From Zobellia amurskyensis (GTDB taxonomy: Bacteria; Bacteroidota; Bacteroidia; Flavobacteriales; Flavobacteriaceae): a stretch of 43,274 nucleotides of DNA. Positions 1 through 7,174 of this stretch are shown here, piece by piece. The translations under genes and the position numbers were made by a program. The notes below the pieces were generated by a model. It was not told the origin of the DNA. It saw only the letters and a list, made by a program, of their open reading frames with translations, and did no database searches. The stretch is taken from positions 1 to 43,274 of the forward strand of contig NZ_RCNR01000041.1 of assembly GCF_009725985.1 (NCBI RefSeq). Reading direction: 5' to 3'. The first letter of the stretch is position 1. Each line of letters starts with the position of its first letter.

Positions 1-42
1 ATGTTTCGGGCTTTCTTTTTATGTAATAAATTGTTTCTCCTC

Positions 43-894
43 TTAGTTTGTATCGGAATCGAGATAATCAGGATTACCATCTTGATCTGCATCATCGTTA
101 AACAAATAACCGTCTTGGTTCGTGTCTTCTTCAATAGATGGAATACCATCGCCATCATGGTCCGCCTGATTTACCGCAAACATATCGATCTTGAAAATTA
201 ACGGGCTGTAGGCCGGTATACTTCCTCTTGCTATATTAAAATAACCCAAACCAGATGGAAAAATTATCATTCCAACACCATACCCCTTTACGGAATAAGT
301 TCCATCGTCGTTAATTTCTGCAGGTGCCCCTCCTTTTAAAAGTGAAGCTCCCTCAGAAAACCCTCTAGCAGCAGTACCTGTAATAGTGGAAGTTGCCGGA
401 GCCTGTAAACTTGCCAAATCAAACCACAACGGATCATTTTCATTGCTATCGTCAAAGACAGTACCGTCAATAAGATTTCCACTGTAACGCACAAAAGCGG
501 AATCCGCAACACTTAAAGCTTCACCAACACCCTCCCGTGCTTCTAAATAGTACAATGTGTGCTTTGTAGTTGTTTCTTCACCAGAAATCAAGAAATGTGT
601 AGATGGTACATTTATTTCAATAGGAACCACTTGATCAACAAGAGGTGTTTTATCTGTGTCTCCCTCTCCTATTTCCTTTATTTCAATTTTAAAATCAAAA
701 TCTTCGGCAGGACTCTCAAACTCGGCATAATTGTAATAATGTGTTTTAAGATACTCTTGAATCTCCGTTTCATCTTCCACCAACACCTCACTTAAAGGGC
801 GAGGTGGCTCAATGGTAGCACCCCCATCATCATTATTACAAGACCATAGTACAACCACTAATGCCGATAAGGCAACTATTCGATTCAATTTCAT
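43..894 (-). CDS. FKBP-type peptidyl-prolyl isomerase lipoprotein with Asp-rich C-terminal tail
   Basis: Predicted periplasm-facing lipoprotein of the FKBP peptidyl-prolyl cis-trans isomerase class. I start it at the internal ATG at 894 (MKLNRIVAL...), because this puts a clean signal peptide in front of the lipobox WSC; the frame remains open to an ATG at 924. The middle has FKBP-type features: an open substrate region (VRYSGNLIDGTVFDDS), then a GFSEGASLLKGG stretch and a GVGMIIFPSGLGY strand like the conserved IPxxLGYG segment of FKBPs. The last ~40 residues are Asp/Asn-rich repeats (DHDGDGIPSIEEDTNQDG, then DADQDGNPDYLDSD), resembling calcium-binding thrombospondin type 3 repeats. It is divergently oriented to the HslR-like gene. 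The FKBP call is from family resemblance; activity is not shown. Confidence 0.85.
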   Translation of the reverse strand: MKLNRIVALSALVVVLWSCNNDDGGATIEPPRPLSEVLVEDETEIQEYLKTHYYNYAEFESPAEDFDFKIEIKEIGEGDTDKTPLVDQVVPIEINVPSTHFLISGEETTTKHTLYYLEAREGVGEALSVADSAFVRYSGNLIDGTVFDDSNENDPLWFDLASLQAPATSTITGTAARGFSEGASLLKGGAPAEINDDGTYSVKGYGVGMIIFPSGLGYFNIARGSIPAYSPLIFKIDMFAVNQADHDGDGIPSIEEDTNQDGYLFNDDADQDGNPDYLDSDTN

Positions 895-932
895 CAATTC
901 ATTTTTACAGGCGGCAAGATACAATTTTCCCT

Positions 933-940
933 TATTTTTG
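933..940 (+). promoter_or_regulatory. Putative -7 box TATTTTTG upstream of the S4-domain gene
   Basis: Matches the Bacteroidetes sigma -7 consensus TAnnTTTG, 32 bases before the ATG at 972. I see no TTG at the usual -33 spacing, so this is a weak call. Confidence 0.35.
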
Positions 941-971
941 TAGAGAGCCTTAACAAAGATTTTTAATAGTT

Positions 972-1373
972 ATGCGAATTGATAAGTACTTGTGGAGTAC
1001 CCGTTATTTTAAGACCCGAAACATTGCTTCTACGGCCTGCAAAAAAGGTCAGGTAAGAATTAATGAACAAGTGGCCAAACCATCACGAGAAGTGTACCCT
1101 ATGGATAAAATTATAGTAAGGAAGGAACAGATCAACCTTCAACTTACTGTTTTGGACATCCCAAAAAGCAGGGTGGGTGCCAAATTAGTTGATATTTACC
1201 GTACGGATACCACTCCAAAGGAAGCTTTTGAACATAATGAACTTCTAAAGCAAGCCAAAGAACATTACCGAAAGAAAGGAACCGGAAGACCCACCAAAAA
1301 AGACCGCCGCGACATTGAGGACTATTTAGATGACCCGGACATAACTCCTGAAGATTTGAAAACCACGGAATAA
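972..1373 (+). CDS. hslR: HslR/Hsp15-like RNA-binding S4 domain protein
   Basis: 133 residues. The N-terminus (MRIDKYLWSTRYFKTRNIA, then ACKKGQVRINEQVAKPSREV) is a typical S4 RNA-binding domain. The total length, basic C-terminal tail (HYRKKGTGRPTKKDRRDIE) and acidic end match the Hsp15/HslR family, which in E. coli binds 50S subunits carrying a stalled nascent chain. The start is the first ATG and has a TATTTTTG box upstream. It is followed by a phosphoribosyltransferase gene with its own -7-like box, so the two need not be one operon. The family call is strong; the ribosome-rescue role is by analogy. Confidence 0.88.
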   Translation: MRIDKYLWSTRYFKTRNIASTACKKGQVRINEQVAKPSREVYPMDKIIVRKEQINLQLTVLDIPKSRVGAKLVDIYRTDTTPKEAFEHNELLKQAKEHYRKKGTGRPTKKDRRDIEDYLDDPDITPEDLKTTE

Positions 1374-1399
1374 AAACAGCAGATTTACCACCGGTTGGC

Positions 1400-1407
1400 T
1401 ATCTTTG
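1400..1407 (+). promoter_or_regulatory. Putative -7 box TATCTTTG before the phosphoribosyltransferase gene
   Basis: Exact match to TAnnTTTG, 18 bases before the ATG at 1426, which would give a leader of about 10-15 bases. No well-spaced -33 TTG was found. Confidence 0.4.
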
Positions 1408-1425
1408 AAATGAAAATACCCGTTT

Positions 1426-1923
1426 ATGGAAAACAAAATACTTACCCACCAGCAAATTCAGCATAAAATAGAACGTATTGCCTACCAGATTTACGAGGCA
1501 AATGTTGAGGAAAAAGAAATTATCATTGCAGGTATTGATGGAGGCGGATTGAATTTTGCCAAAAAATTGCAACGGGTCCTTAAAAAAGTTACTGATGCCG
1601 AAATAACGCTTTGCAAAGTTATGATGGACAAGGCAAACCCTTTAAAAAGCGGCGTAACGACTTCTATACCGGAGTCAGAATACCTTAATAAATCCATTGT
1701 TTTGGTAGACGATGTCCTTAACTCTGGCACCACCCTAATTTACGGTGTTCATCACTTTCTTAAAACACCGCTCAAGCAACTTAAGACCGCTGTTTTAGTA
1801 AACAGAAATCATAAAAAATACCCCGTTAAAGCAGATTACAAGGGTATCTCATTATCAACTTCGCTACAAGAGCATGTTCATGTACAGTTTCAGTCTAAAA
1901 ACGATATGGTCTATCTAGACTAA
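1426..1923 (+). CDS. Phosphoribosyltransferase domain protein (PyrR-like)
   Basis: 165 residues with a type I phosphoribosyltransferase fold. The PRPP-binding signature is clear (IVLVDDVLNSGTTLIYGVHH, about residues 87-106), with an N-terminal strand (IIIAGIDGGGLNFAKKL) that fits the first loop. Length and layout resemble PyrR/Hpt-type enzymes, but the protein could be a uracil or purine phosphoribosyltransferase or a regulator; the sequence does not settle the substrate. Its 3' end overlaps the convergent shikimate kinase gene by 9 bases. Confidence 0.82.
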   Translation: MENKILTHQQIQHKIERIAYQIYEANVEEKEIIIAGIDGGGLNFAKKLQRVLKKVTDAEITLCKVMMDKANPLKSGVTTSIPESEYLNKSIVLVDDVLNSGTTLIYGVHHFLKTPLKQLKTAVLVNRNHKKYPVKADYKGISLSTSLQEHVHVQFQSKNDMVYLD

Positions 1924-2430
1924 TGCAGTTACCACCTCTGTTACGATTTCCTGCTGGTTTTTATTATCACAACTAATGACTTTATTCGCTTGATTATAAA
2001 AATAGCTGCGTTCAAAGAGATGCTTGCCTATAAATTCAGGTAATTCCTCTTCAGCTAGATTCCTTACCAATGGGCGTTCATCCTTCTCTTTTAAAAGGCG
2101 CTTGGTTAATTCAGGTATGGAAACTTTTAGGTAAAAAGCATTTTTAGTTTCCTCTAGAATTGCTTGCATGTTGTTTCCGTAACATGGAGTACCTCCGCCA
2201 AGAGACAGAACAAAATTATTCTTTTGAGCAAGCACTTCATGCAGGTATTGATACTCCTTTTTTCTAAAATACAGTTCTCCCTTGTTTTTAAAAATATCAG
2301 ATACGGACATGTTCTCGGCCTGTTCTATATAATTATCGAGATCTATAAATTCCAGGTCTTTTTTTTGGGCCAACAATCTACCAATTGTGCTCTTACCACT
2401 ACCCATATAACCCAACAATACTATTTTCAC
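1915..2430 (-). CDS. aroK: Shikimate kinase
   Basis: Phosphorylates shikimate in the chorismate pathway (cytoplasm). The Walker A loop is GYMGSGKST near the N-terminus, followed by FIDLDNYIE with the paired substrate/Mg aspartates, an FRKKE segment, the LSLGGGTP shikimate-binding loop and an ERPLVRN lid. Start choice: no ATG precedes the P-loop. The longest frame begins with TTG at 2475, but a GTG at 2430 gives the canonical N-terminus MKIVLLGYMGSGKST and 171 residues, the usual shikimate kinase length, so I prefer GTG. It is convergent with the phosphoribosyltransferase gene. The function is confident; the start is not. Confidence 0.93.
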   Translation of the reverse strand: MKIVLLGYMGSGKSTIGRLLAQKKDLEFIDLDNYIEQAENMSVSDIFKNKGELYFRKKEYQYLHEVLAQKNNFVLSLGGGTPCYGNNMQAILEETKNAFYLKVSIPELTKRLLKEKDERPLVRNLAEEELPEFIGKHLFERSYFYNQANKVISCDNKNQQEIVTEVVTALV

Positions 2431-2503
2431 AATTTTATTTTGGTGTAAAAGTGGCTTATTTTCAGGGGTTTTCAAAAAAAAATAAATTTATCTTAAAAAG
2501 GGC

Positions 2504-2533
2504 TTGGAAAATAAAGTAATCGACTTATATTTG
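2504..2533 (+). promoter_or_regulatory. Promoter of the tRNA-Lys pair (TTG-N19-TATATTTG)
   Basis: A TTG at 2504-2506 is followed after 19 bases by TATATTTG at 2526-2533. This is a full match to the Flavobacteria -33/-7 arrangement (TTG, 17-23 bases, TAnnTTTG). It lies 36 bases before the first tRNA and is the best promoter in the window. Confidence 0.75.
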
Positions 2534-2569
2534 CACCCGCATTGAGGGAAACAATCCTGATTTGTTATT

Positions 2570-2645
2570 GACCTGGTAGCTCAGTTGGTAGAGCATCTCC
2601 CTTTTAAGGAGAGGGTCCTGGGTTCGAGCCCCAGCCAGGTCACCA
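2570..2645 (+). tRNA. tRNA-Lys (anticodon TTT), CCA encoded
   Basis: A cloverleaf can be drawn by hand: acceptor GACCTGG/CCAGGTC, D-arm GCTC/GAGC, anticodon stem TCTCC/GGAGA with loop CTTTTAA (anticodon TTT), and T-arm CTGGG-TTCGAGC-CCCAG. The discriminator is A at 2642, and CCA is encoded at 2643-2645. Confidence 0.97.
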
Positions 2646-2655
2646 ATTAAATAAC

Positions 2656-2685
2656 AGCCTCTTCAACAAAAAAAGAGGCTTTTTT
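2656..2685 (+). terminator. Terminator or processing hairpin between the two tRNA-Lys genes
   Basis: Stem GCCTCTT (2657-2663) pairs with AAGAGGC (2673-2679) and is followed by six T. It has the form of an intrinsic terminator. If it ends most transcripts, the second tRNA needs read-through or its own promoter, and I see no TAnnTTTG box in the spacer. Confidence 0.7.
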
Positions 2686-2738
2686 ATTTAATCATGTGAG
2701 CTGTTTTTTTTGAAATTGCACATGTTTTTTGACATTAT

Positions 2739-2811
2739 GACCTGGTAGCTCAGTTGGTAGAGCATCTCCCTTTTAAGGAGAGGGTCCTGGGTTCGAGCCC
2801 CAGCCAGGTCA
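2739..2811 (+). tRNA. tRNA-Lys (anticodon TTT), second copy, CCA not encoded
   Basis: All 73 bases of the mature body are identical to the copy at 2570-2642. The bases after the discriminator A (2811) read CTA, so CCA must be added by nucleotidyltransferase, unlike in the first copy. This points to a recent tandem duplication or gene conversion of the body. Confidence 0.96.
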
Positions 2812-2835
2812 CTATAATTGAATATAGTCCAAGAT

Positions 2836-2872
2836 AAAAACCCTCGTAAATCTATGATTTACGAGGGTTTTT
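2836..2872. terminator. Perfect 17-bp bidirectional terminator hairpin
   Basis: Bases 2836-2852 pair perfectly with 2856-2872 around a 3-base loop. The arms start with five A and end with five T, so it can act in both directions: for the tRNA transcript (plus) and for the small Cys-rich gene that ends at 2942 (minus). Confidence 0.85.
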
Positions 2873-2941
2873 CATTTTTAAAAGTTTTATAAGTACAAGA
2901 CCAACTAATCTTAGTTTTACCTGAACACCAATTACCTCTGG

Positions 2942-3280
2942 TTACTTTAGCCGGTATTTTTCTAAAGTGGCATTCATATCCAACATAAACTGGGCTCCCT
3001 TTATAAGGTCTTCCATATGATCAAGAATAGATTCATCTACTTTTAAACAAATGTCTATTAGTGGGTTAGAGCACCAAATTTTATTACAAAAATTGCCTCC
3101 ACAATCTGCACAAGTGCACGGTTCTGTTGACTTATACACTATACTCAAAAGGTGATCTAGATCTTCCCTAGAAAGAAATATTCCAATAGTATCTACAATC
3201 ATCTGCATTTCACAAATATGGCTTTCCTCCTTTGGCATTTTATATATTGCCCCATAACTGTTTTGATATAGTAATTCCAT
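2942..3280 (-). CDS. Small Cys-rich protein of unknown function
   Basis: 112 residues, no signal peptide or membrane segment. The centre has a cysteine cluster (CTCADCGGNFCNKIWC, about residues 56-71) that could bind a metal such as zinc or an iron-sulphur cluster. The flanks look helical and hydrophobic. The N-terminus MELLYQNSYGAIYK resembles a family of short Bacteroidetes proteins that I cannot name with certainty. It sits downstream of the haem-uptake arm on the same strand, separated from it by a terminator-like hairpin at 3423-3455. A real gene is likely; the function is unknown. Confidence 0.7.
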   Translation of the reverse strand: MELLYQNSYGAIYKMPKEESHICEMQMIVDTIGIFLSREDLDHLLSIVYKSTEPCTCADCGGNFCNKIWCSNPLIDICLKVDESILDHMEDLIKGAQFMLDMNATLEKYRLK

Positions 3281-3422
3281 TTTATACTGTTTACTAATTT
3301 GTATCTCTTCTGTTCGTTTTCTTTTCTAAATAACTCTGAGGATTATTGCTTGAGTTAAGATTCACTACTCGGCCAGCCTTATTTGAAGTTAAAATTGAGG
3401 GTTAACACAATTAAGGCTCAAT

Positions 3423-3455
3423 AAAAAAGCCGGACACACTTACTATGCCCGGCCT
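3423..3455 (-). terminator. Terminator downstream of the HmuY gene
   Basis: On the minus strand an 8-bp stem (arms 3446-3453 and 3429-3436, with one G-T pair) is followed by TTTTTT. It lies 40 bases past the HmuY stop codon. Confidence 0.65.
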
Positions 3456-3492
3456 TGACTAACTCAACTCAAACAAATTTTTTATAATCTTC

Positions 3493-4917
3493 TTATTGTA
3501 GAAGCGCATATTCAAATGAAGGATACCCTCTAACCCCACTTTCATTTACCAAAGCGGTAAACTTCAATTTGTAGATATTGCCGTTACCGTCTTTTACAAC
3601 AAAAAAGACATCTTCTTTTAATGATGGTAATGTACCGGGGCCTCCTCCGTTTCTCCAATTGCTACCAATAGCCCTTTGGTCAGCATCAAAAGTGGCCTCG
3701 TCTATATCTGAAATGGTAAAGTCTCCATAGGATATAGTTTCTGTGTTAATCATATATGCACTAACATTACCCATAGTATTGGTCGTGACAAAATCAGAAT
3801 ATCCATACGAACCAAAACCTTCTATTTCATTTGTAAAGACTGTAAAATTAAGATCCCATTTTTCCTTTTCAGGCTCCACACTTACAACACCTTCCGACAC
3901 AAGACTCACAAATTGGAAATTAAACCCAGCATCTTTAGAAATGCTAATTTCCTTATGCTTAGTGTCATCAAGACCTGCATATTGCAAGGTATAATCCGTG
4001 TCATTTCTCAATACTCGAATTTTCATCCAACCCCTAGAATCACCTGAAGTACTGACACTTCCCGCCTCTGGCTCCGTTGTTCCTATCTCAGAACCCATAT
4101 TTACCAAGTAGACCTTGTTTTCCGTATCCGTAGCAGAAATTTCCTGAATTGCCGTTCCATTAATATCGCCATTAGGCATATCTACATATACCGTATTGGC
4201 AGCATCAAAAGTACCCACGGCCACACTGCTTTGTAAATCTGCCACTTGTTCCGCAGTAACCGCATCAATATTTGTCTCATCTAGTTCAGCAACCGCCATA
4301 TAGAGTGAACCATTGATGGCCACCCTAAATTCATCACCATTATAAAAAGCCAAATCCCAAGCCTCACGATTTATACTGGTCTGGTTTTGCGCACTAAGGT
4401 CTACATATACTTGGTTTGGTTGGTTTGGCCCGCCTACTTCCGGAGCAAGATTACCGCCCAAAGCTGCAGTTTCTTCAAAGGCTACTTGTGTTGCCGTGGT
4501 TCCGTTGGACATACCTCCCATAAGGTTTACGGAACTGATTTCAAAGCTGATGCTCTTCTCCGTTCCCTCAACAGCATCTTTTAGTTTTTTGAATACGAAG
4601 GATGCGTTTTCCGCTCCACTGGCAACCTCAACGGTAACCACACCGTTTACTGCAGCAGGAACCGTTACAAAATCTTCCGTATCTCCATAAACTGCATTTG
4701 TGCCTGTAAAGGATATATCTATAGAACCGCTTTCGGTTGCAGCAGTAGAAAACACCAGATTAATGTCCTTTTCAGCTTCAGTAGCCCCAAAGCTCATTGA
4801 CGGATTCTCAAAAGCAACAACAAAATCTTCTTGCATAACGGTGCCGTCATCCGAACTACAGGCCGAAACCAAGATAAAGAGTAAAAAAACAGATGTTAGT
4901 TTGATGGTAATTTTCAT
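3493..4917 (-). CDS. HmuY-family haem-binding lipoprotein
   Basis: 474-residue lipoprotein (signal ending LFILVSAC, then SSDDG). The C-terminal two thirds match the HmuY fold: a VYVDLSAQNQTSINREAWDLAFYNGDEF segment, a middle WDLNFTVFTNEI segment, and a C-terminal SFEYALL end. HmuY proteins are surface haemophores that pass haem to a partner TonB receptor in Bacteroidetes. The N-terminal ~150 residues (Thr/Ser/Ala-rich) look like a separate Ig-like domain, making the protein longer than the ~200-residue HmuY of Porphyromonas. It starts 11 bases after the receptor gene stop, so the two form an operon. The haem ligands cannot be assigned here. Confidence 0.88.
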   Translation of the reverse strand: MKITIKLTSVFLLFILVSACSSDDGTVMQEDFVVAFENPSMSFGATEAEKDINLVFSTAATESGSIDISFTGTNAVYGDTEDFVTVPAAVNGVVTVEVASGAENASFVFKKLKDAVEGTEKSISFEISSVNLMGGMSNGTTATQVAFEETAALGGNLAPEVGGPNQPNQVYVDLSAQNQTSINREAWDLAFYNGDEFRVAINGSLYMAVAELDETNIDAVTAEQVADLQSSVAVGTFDAANTVYVDMPNGDINGTAIQEISATDTENKVYLVNMGSEIGTTEPEAGSVSTSGDSRGWMKIRVLRNDTDYTLQYAGLDDTKHKEISISKDAGFNFQFVSLVSEGVVSVEPEKEKWDLNFTVFTNEIEGFGSYGYSDFVTTNTMGNVSAYMINTETISYGDFTISDIDEATFDADQRAIGSNWRNGGGPGTLPSLKEDVFFVVKDGNGNIYKLKFTALVNESGVRGYPSFEYALLQ

Positions 4918-4928
4918 AAGTGTAAGTA

Positions 4929-7055
4929 TTAGATATTAAGGTTGTATAAAAGTTTTAAGAAATATGATCTTCCGTAACCAAGCAGAGCGCTGCTTGTTGG
5001 ATTAGAATGCACGGCCCCTCCCCCAGCAGAAATCGTGTTCACCCGAGTAACGTTCATAAGGTTTCGTGCACCAAGGGTTACTTGAAGTTTATTGTTATAA
5101 AATGATTTTTTCAGAGTTGCATCCAACCAACTGTACTGGTCTTGTTCACCCTTAATAAAGATGACATCTCCGTCTTCATTCTGATCCTGAAAAAATTGGT
5201 ATTGTTTGCCGGTGTATTTGTAGTAGGCTGAAAAAACGGTGTTCCATTTCGGAAATTTGTAGGACAGGTTACCGTTTAACTGCAACGAATAGAGGTAATC
5301 ATCATTAAATTCCATCTGACTTTCCAGTGTCTTGGACTGGCCGGAAAACGACACTCCCCCACTTAATTGTACATTATTGTAGGATAAGGCATTGGTAAGT
5401 GAAAGCCCCCACGTTTTATAGCTGTCTATGTTGTTATATTGAAAGGCTAACGGATTGGTATTGACTATAGTCAACTCAATTCTATCATCAACTGACAGGA
5501 ACCAAGTAGATAGTTTACTTTTTAAGGACCACTGACTATCCTCTGCCCAAAACTCCTTTTTTAAATGTAAAAAGGCTGAATACCCTCTTTCTGGATCAAG
5601 CGATTCGTTACCCCTTAGGTCATGATTGATATCTACAAAATAAGTAAACAACTCATCGTAATTAGGGCTTCTGGGCGAAGTTCCCAATACGGCTCGCAAC
5701 TGATATCCGTTTTCAAAAAGATACCTAGAACTCAAAGAAAGTGCTGCTTGAGGATTAAATTTTGATGAAAAAAGTGCGCGCACTCCTGGTCTAACAGACA
5801 ATCTTTTATTTAAAGCGTACTCCGCGGAGGCAAATACATCATAAGACTCTAATCGTCTTTTAATATTATTCGTTTCAAAATCTCCCGCTAAGGATGATGA
5901 ATACCCATCTATAATACTTAACTCGTAACCTAATTGGTAACTTGACCAGTCATTCGTGAAAAGATTATTGAGTGTACCCCTTGAGTAAAATCCCTTTCTA
6001 GACTCATATTCAAACCCCTCTTTGTCAAATTTTTCCTTTGTTCTAATTCTATAATTATAGGTTTCAACATCCCGTTTTTGCTGCTGATAAGAGAAAGACG
6101 CATCATAATTTACCGTCCGGTTAAGCTTTCCCGAAAGGTTTAAATGGTGATTAAAACGTTGCGAATTAAAAATCTCATCGGATGCCGTTGGGTTGGTCGT
6201 TTGGGTTGCGGAATTTAAATTGGTACGTACTAATGAATCGTATCGGGACACTTCTTCGTCAAAATACTCAAACCTATAAAAGGCTTTAAACTTTCCGCCG
6301 GTATACCGTAAAAGCGCCTTGGCATTGTTCTGTAGTTTGGGCAACCATTCATAACCGCGTTTCCCATCGTTTAACTCATAAAACTGACCCTTACTTTCAC
6401 CTAAATGACCTGCAAAATCGTTACGCGTATAGGTACCGTTTACATACCATTTATCAGAAATATTATGTCCTATTTTTAATGATTGAATATGTCTGCCTTC
6501 ATCAAAAAGACCATATTCATTACCAATTGTTTCTTCTTGAACATAAGGGGTTACCTGCCATTTATGAATAGAAGATTTTTTTGTAATAATGTTGATAATC
6601 CCAGATACCGCATTAGATCCGTACTGCACCCCCATTGAGCCTTCAACAATCTCAACTTGCTCAACATCATCTAAGTTTAATTGCGTTAAATCTGTATTGT
6701 TGCCCAGCCCTTCATCATTAATTAGCGGAACGTTATCTATTAAAATTTTAAAGTATTGTGAATCCAGTCCAAATAACTGTACCCCACTTTTTCCGGTAGA
6801 CGCATTTGGCACAATGTTTATGTTCAATGTCTGGTTGAGTACATCTGCCAAGTTATTGGCAGCTAAATTATCTATTACAGCACGTGGAATAACCTTTACC
6901 TGAAAGACCGACCTATCTACACTCTGCTCATTATATTGTCCGGTTACAACAACTTCTTCAAGCTCCGTTGTTCTTGTAGAATCACGCTTTTCTTGGGCAT
7001 TTACAGAATACAGTAAGACTACTGAAAATACTAGGGACAAAATGCGAACGGACAT
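4929..7055 (-). CDS. TonB-dependent outer-membrane receptor (HmuR-like, haem)
   Basis: 708 residues: a signal peptide (to VNAQ), a TonB-box-like ELEEVVVTGQ, a plug domain (IDNLAANNLADVLNQ... GVQLFGLDSQYFKILIDNVP... VEIVEGSMGVQYGSNAVSGIINIITKK) and a C-terminal beta-barrel ending in alternating aromatics (LKLLYNLNI). It is an energised porin for a bound ligand. Haem is inferred from the HmuY lipoprotein encoded immediately downstream, the pairing typical of haem uptake in this phylum. A palindromic operator-like element lies 9 bases before the ATG. Confidence 0.92.
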   Translation of the reverse strand: MSVRILSLVFSVVLLYSVNAQEKRDSTRTTELEEVVVTGQYNEQSVDRSVFQVKVIPRAVIDNLAANNLADVLNQTLNINIVPNASTGKSGVQLFGLDSQYFKILIDNVPLINDEGLGNNTDLTQLNLDDVEQVEIVEGSMGVQYGSNAVSGIINIITKKSSIHKWQVTPYVQEETIGNEYGLFDEGRHIQSLKIGHNISDKWYVNGTYTRNDFAGHLGESKGQFYELNDGKRGYEWLPKLQNNAKALLRYTGGKFKAFYRFEYFDEEVSRYDSLVRTNLNSATQTTNPTASDEIFNSQRFNHHLNLSGKLNRTVNYDASFSYQQQKRDVETYNYRIRTKEKFDKEGFEYESRKGFYSRGTLNNLFTNDWSSYQLGYELSIIDGYSSSLAGDFETNNIKRRLESYDVFASAEYALNKRLSVRPGVRALFSSKFNPQAALSLSSRYLFENGYQLRAVLGTSPRSPNYDELFTYFVDINHDLRGNESLDPERGYSAFLHLKKEFWAEDSQWSLKSKLSTWFLSVDDRIELTIVNTNPLAFQYNNIDSYKTWGLSLTNALSYNNVQLSGGVSFSGQSKTLESQMEFNDDYLYSLQLNGNLSYKFPKWNTVFSAYYKYTGKQYQFFQDQNEDGDVIFIKGEQDQYSWLDATLKKSFYNNKLQVTLGARNLMNVTRVNTISAGGGAVHSNPTSSALLGYGRSYFLKLLYNLNI

Positions 7056-7063
7056 GAAAATTG

Positions 7064-7081
7064 TTTAGAATGATTCTTAAT
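7064..7081. promoter_or_regulatory. Operator-like element 1 (receptor side), Fur-box-like
   Basis: TTTAGAATGATTCTTAAT contains a 7-1-7 inverted repeat TTAGAAT-G-ATTCTTA with 6 of 7 paired positions, a layout like a Fur-type box. It lies 9 bases upstream of the receptor ATG. A related element on the opposite strand lies 20 bases further on, facing the divergent gene. That it is an iron-dependent regulator site is inferred from context. Confidence 0.5.
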
Positions 7082-7101
7082 AGATTGCAAATATATATTT
7101 T

Positions 7102-7119
7102 ATTTTTAATCAGTCTAAA
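7102..7119 (-). promoter_or_regulatory. Operator-like element 2 (DUF6607 side), inverted relative of element 1
   Basis: Read on the minus strand it is TTTAGACTGATTAAAAAT, matching element 1 at 14 of 18 positions, including all of TTTAGAnTGATT. It sits just upstream of a -7-like box for the plus-strand operon. Confidence 0.45.
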
Positions 7120-7128
7120 TAAATTTTA

Positions 7129-7136
7129 TATTTTTG
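7129..7136 (+). promoter_or_regulatory. Putative -7 box TATTTTTG of the DUF6607-DUF2271 operon
   Basis: Exact TAnnTTTG match, 39 bases before the chosen ATG at 7175 and 9 bases after operator-like element 2, where a bound repressor would block the polymerase. Confidence 0.5.
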
Positions 7137-7174
7137 CTCCGGAAACAATTGACCCTATTAAACCTATATTTAAA

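Noticed and set aside
2164-2448. 94-codon plus-strand frame
   Set aside because: Antisense to shikimate kinase over its whole length, with composition typical of an antisense frame.
2570-2872. Tandem repeats as an attachment site or prophage edge
   Set aside because: The duplicated unit is an entire tRNA body and no integrase or phage gene lies nearby.
6589-6903. 104-codon plus-strand frame
   Set aside because: Lies wholly inside the TonB-receptor gene on the other strand, whose plug domain is unmistakable.
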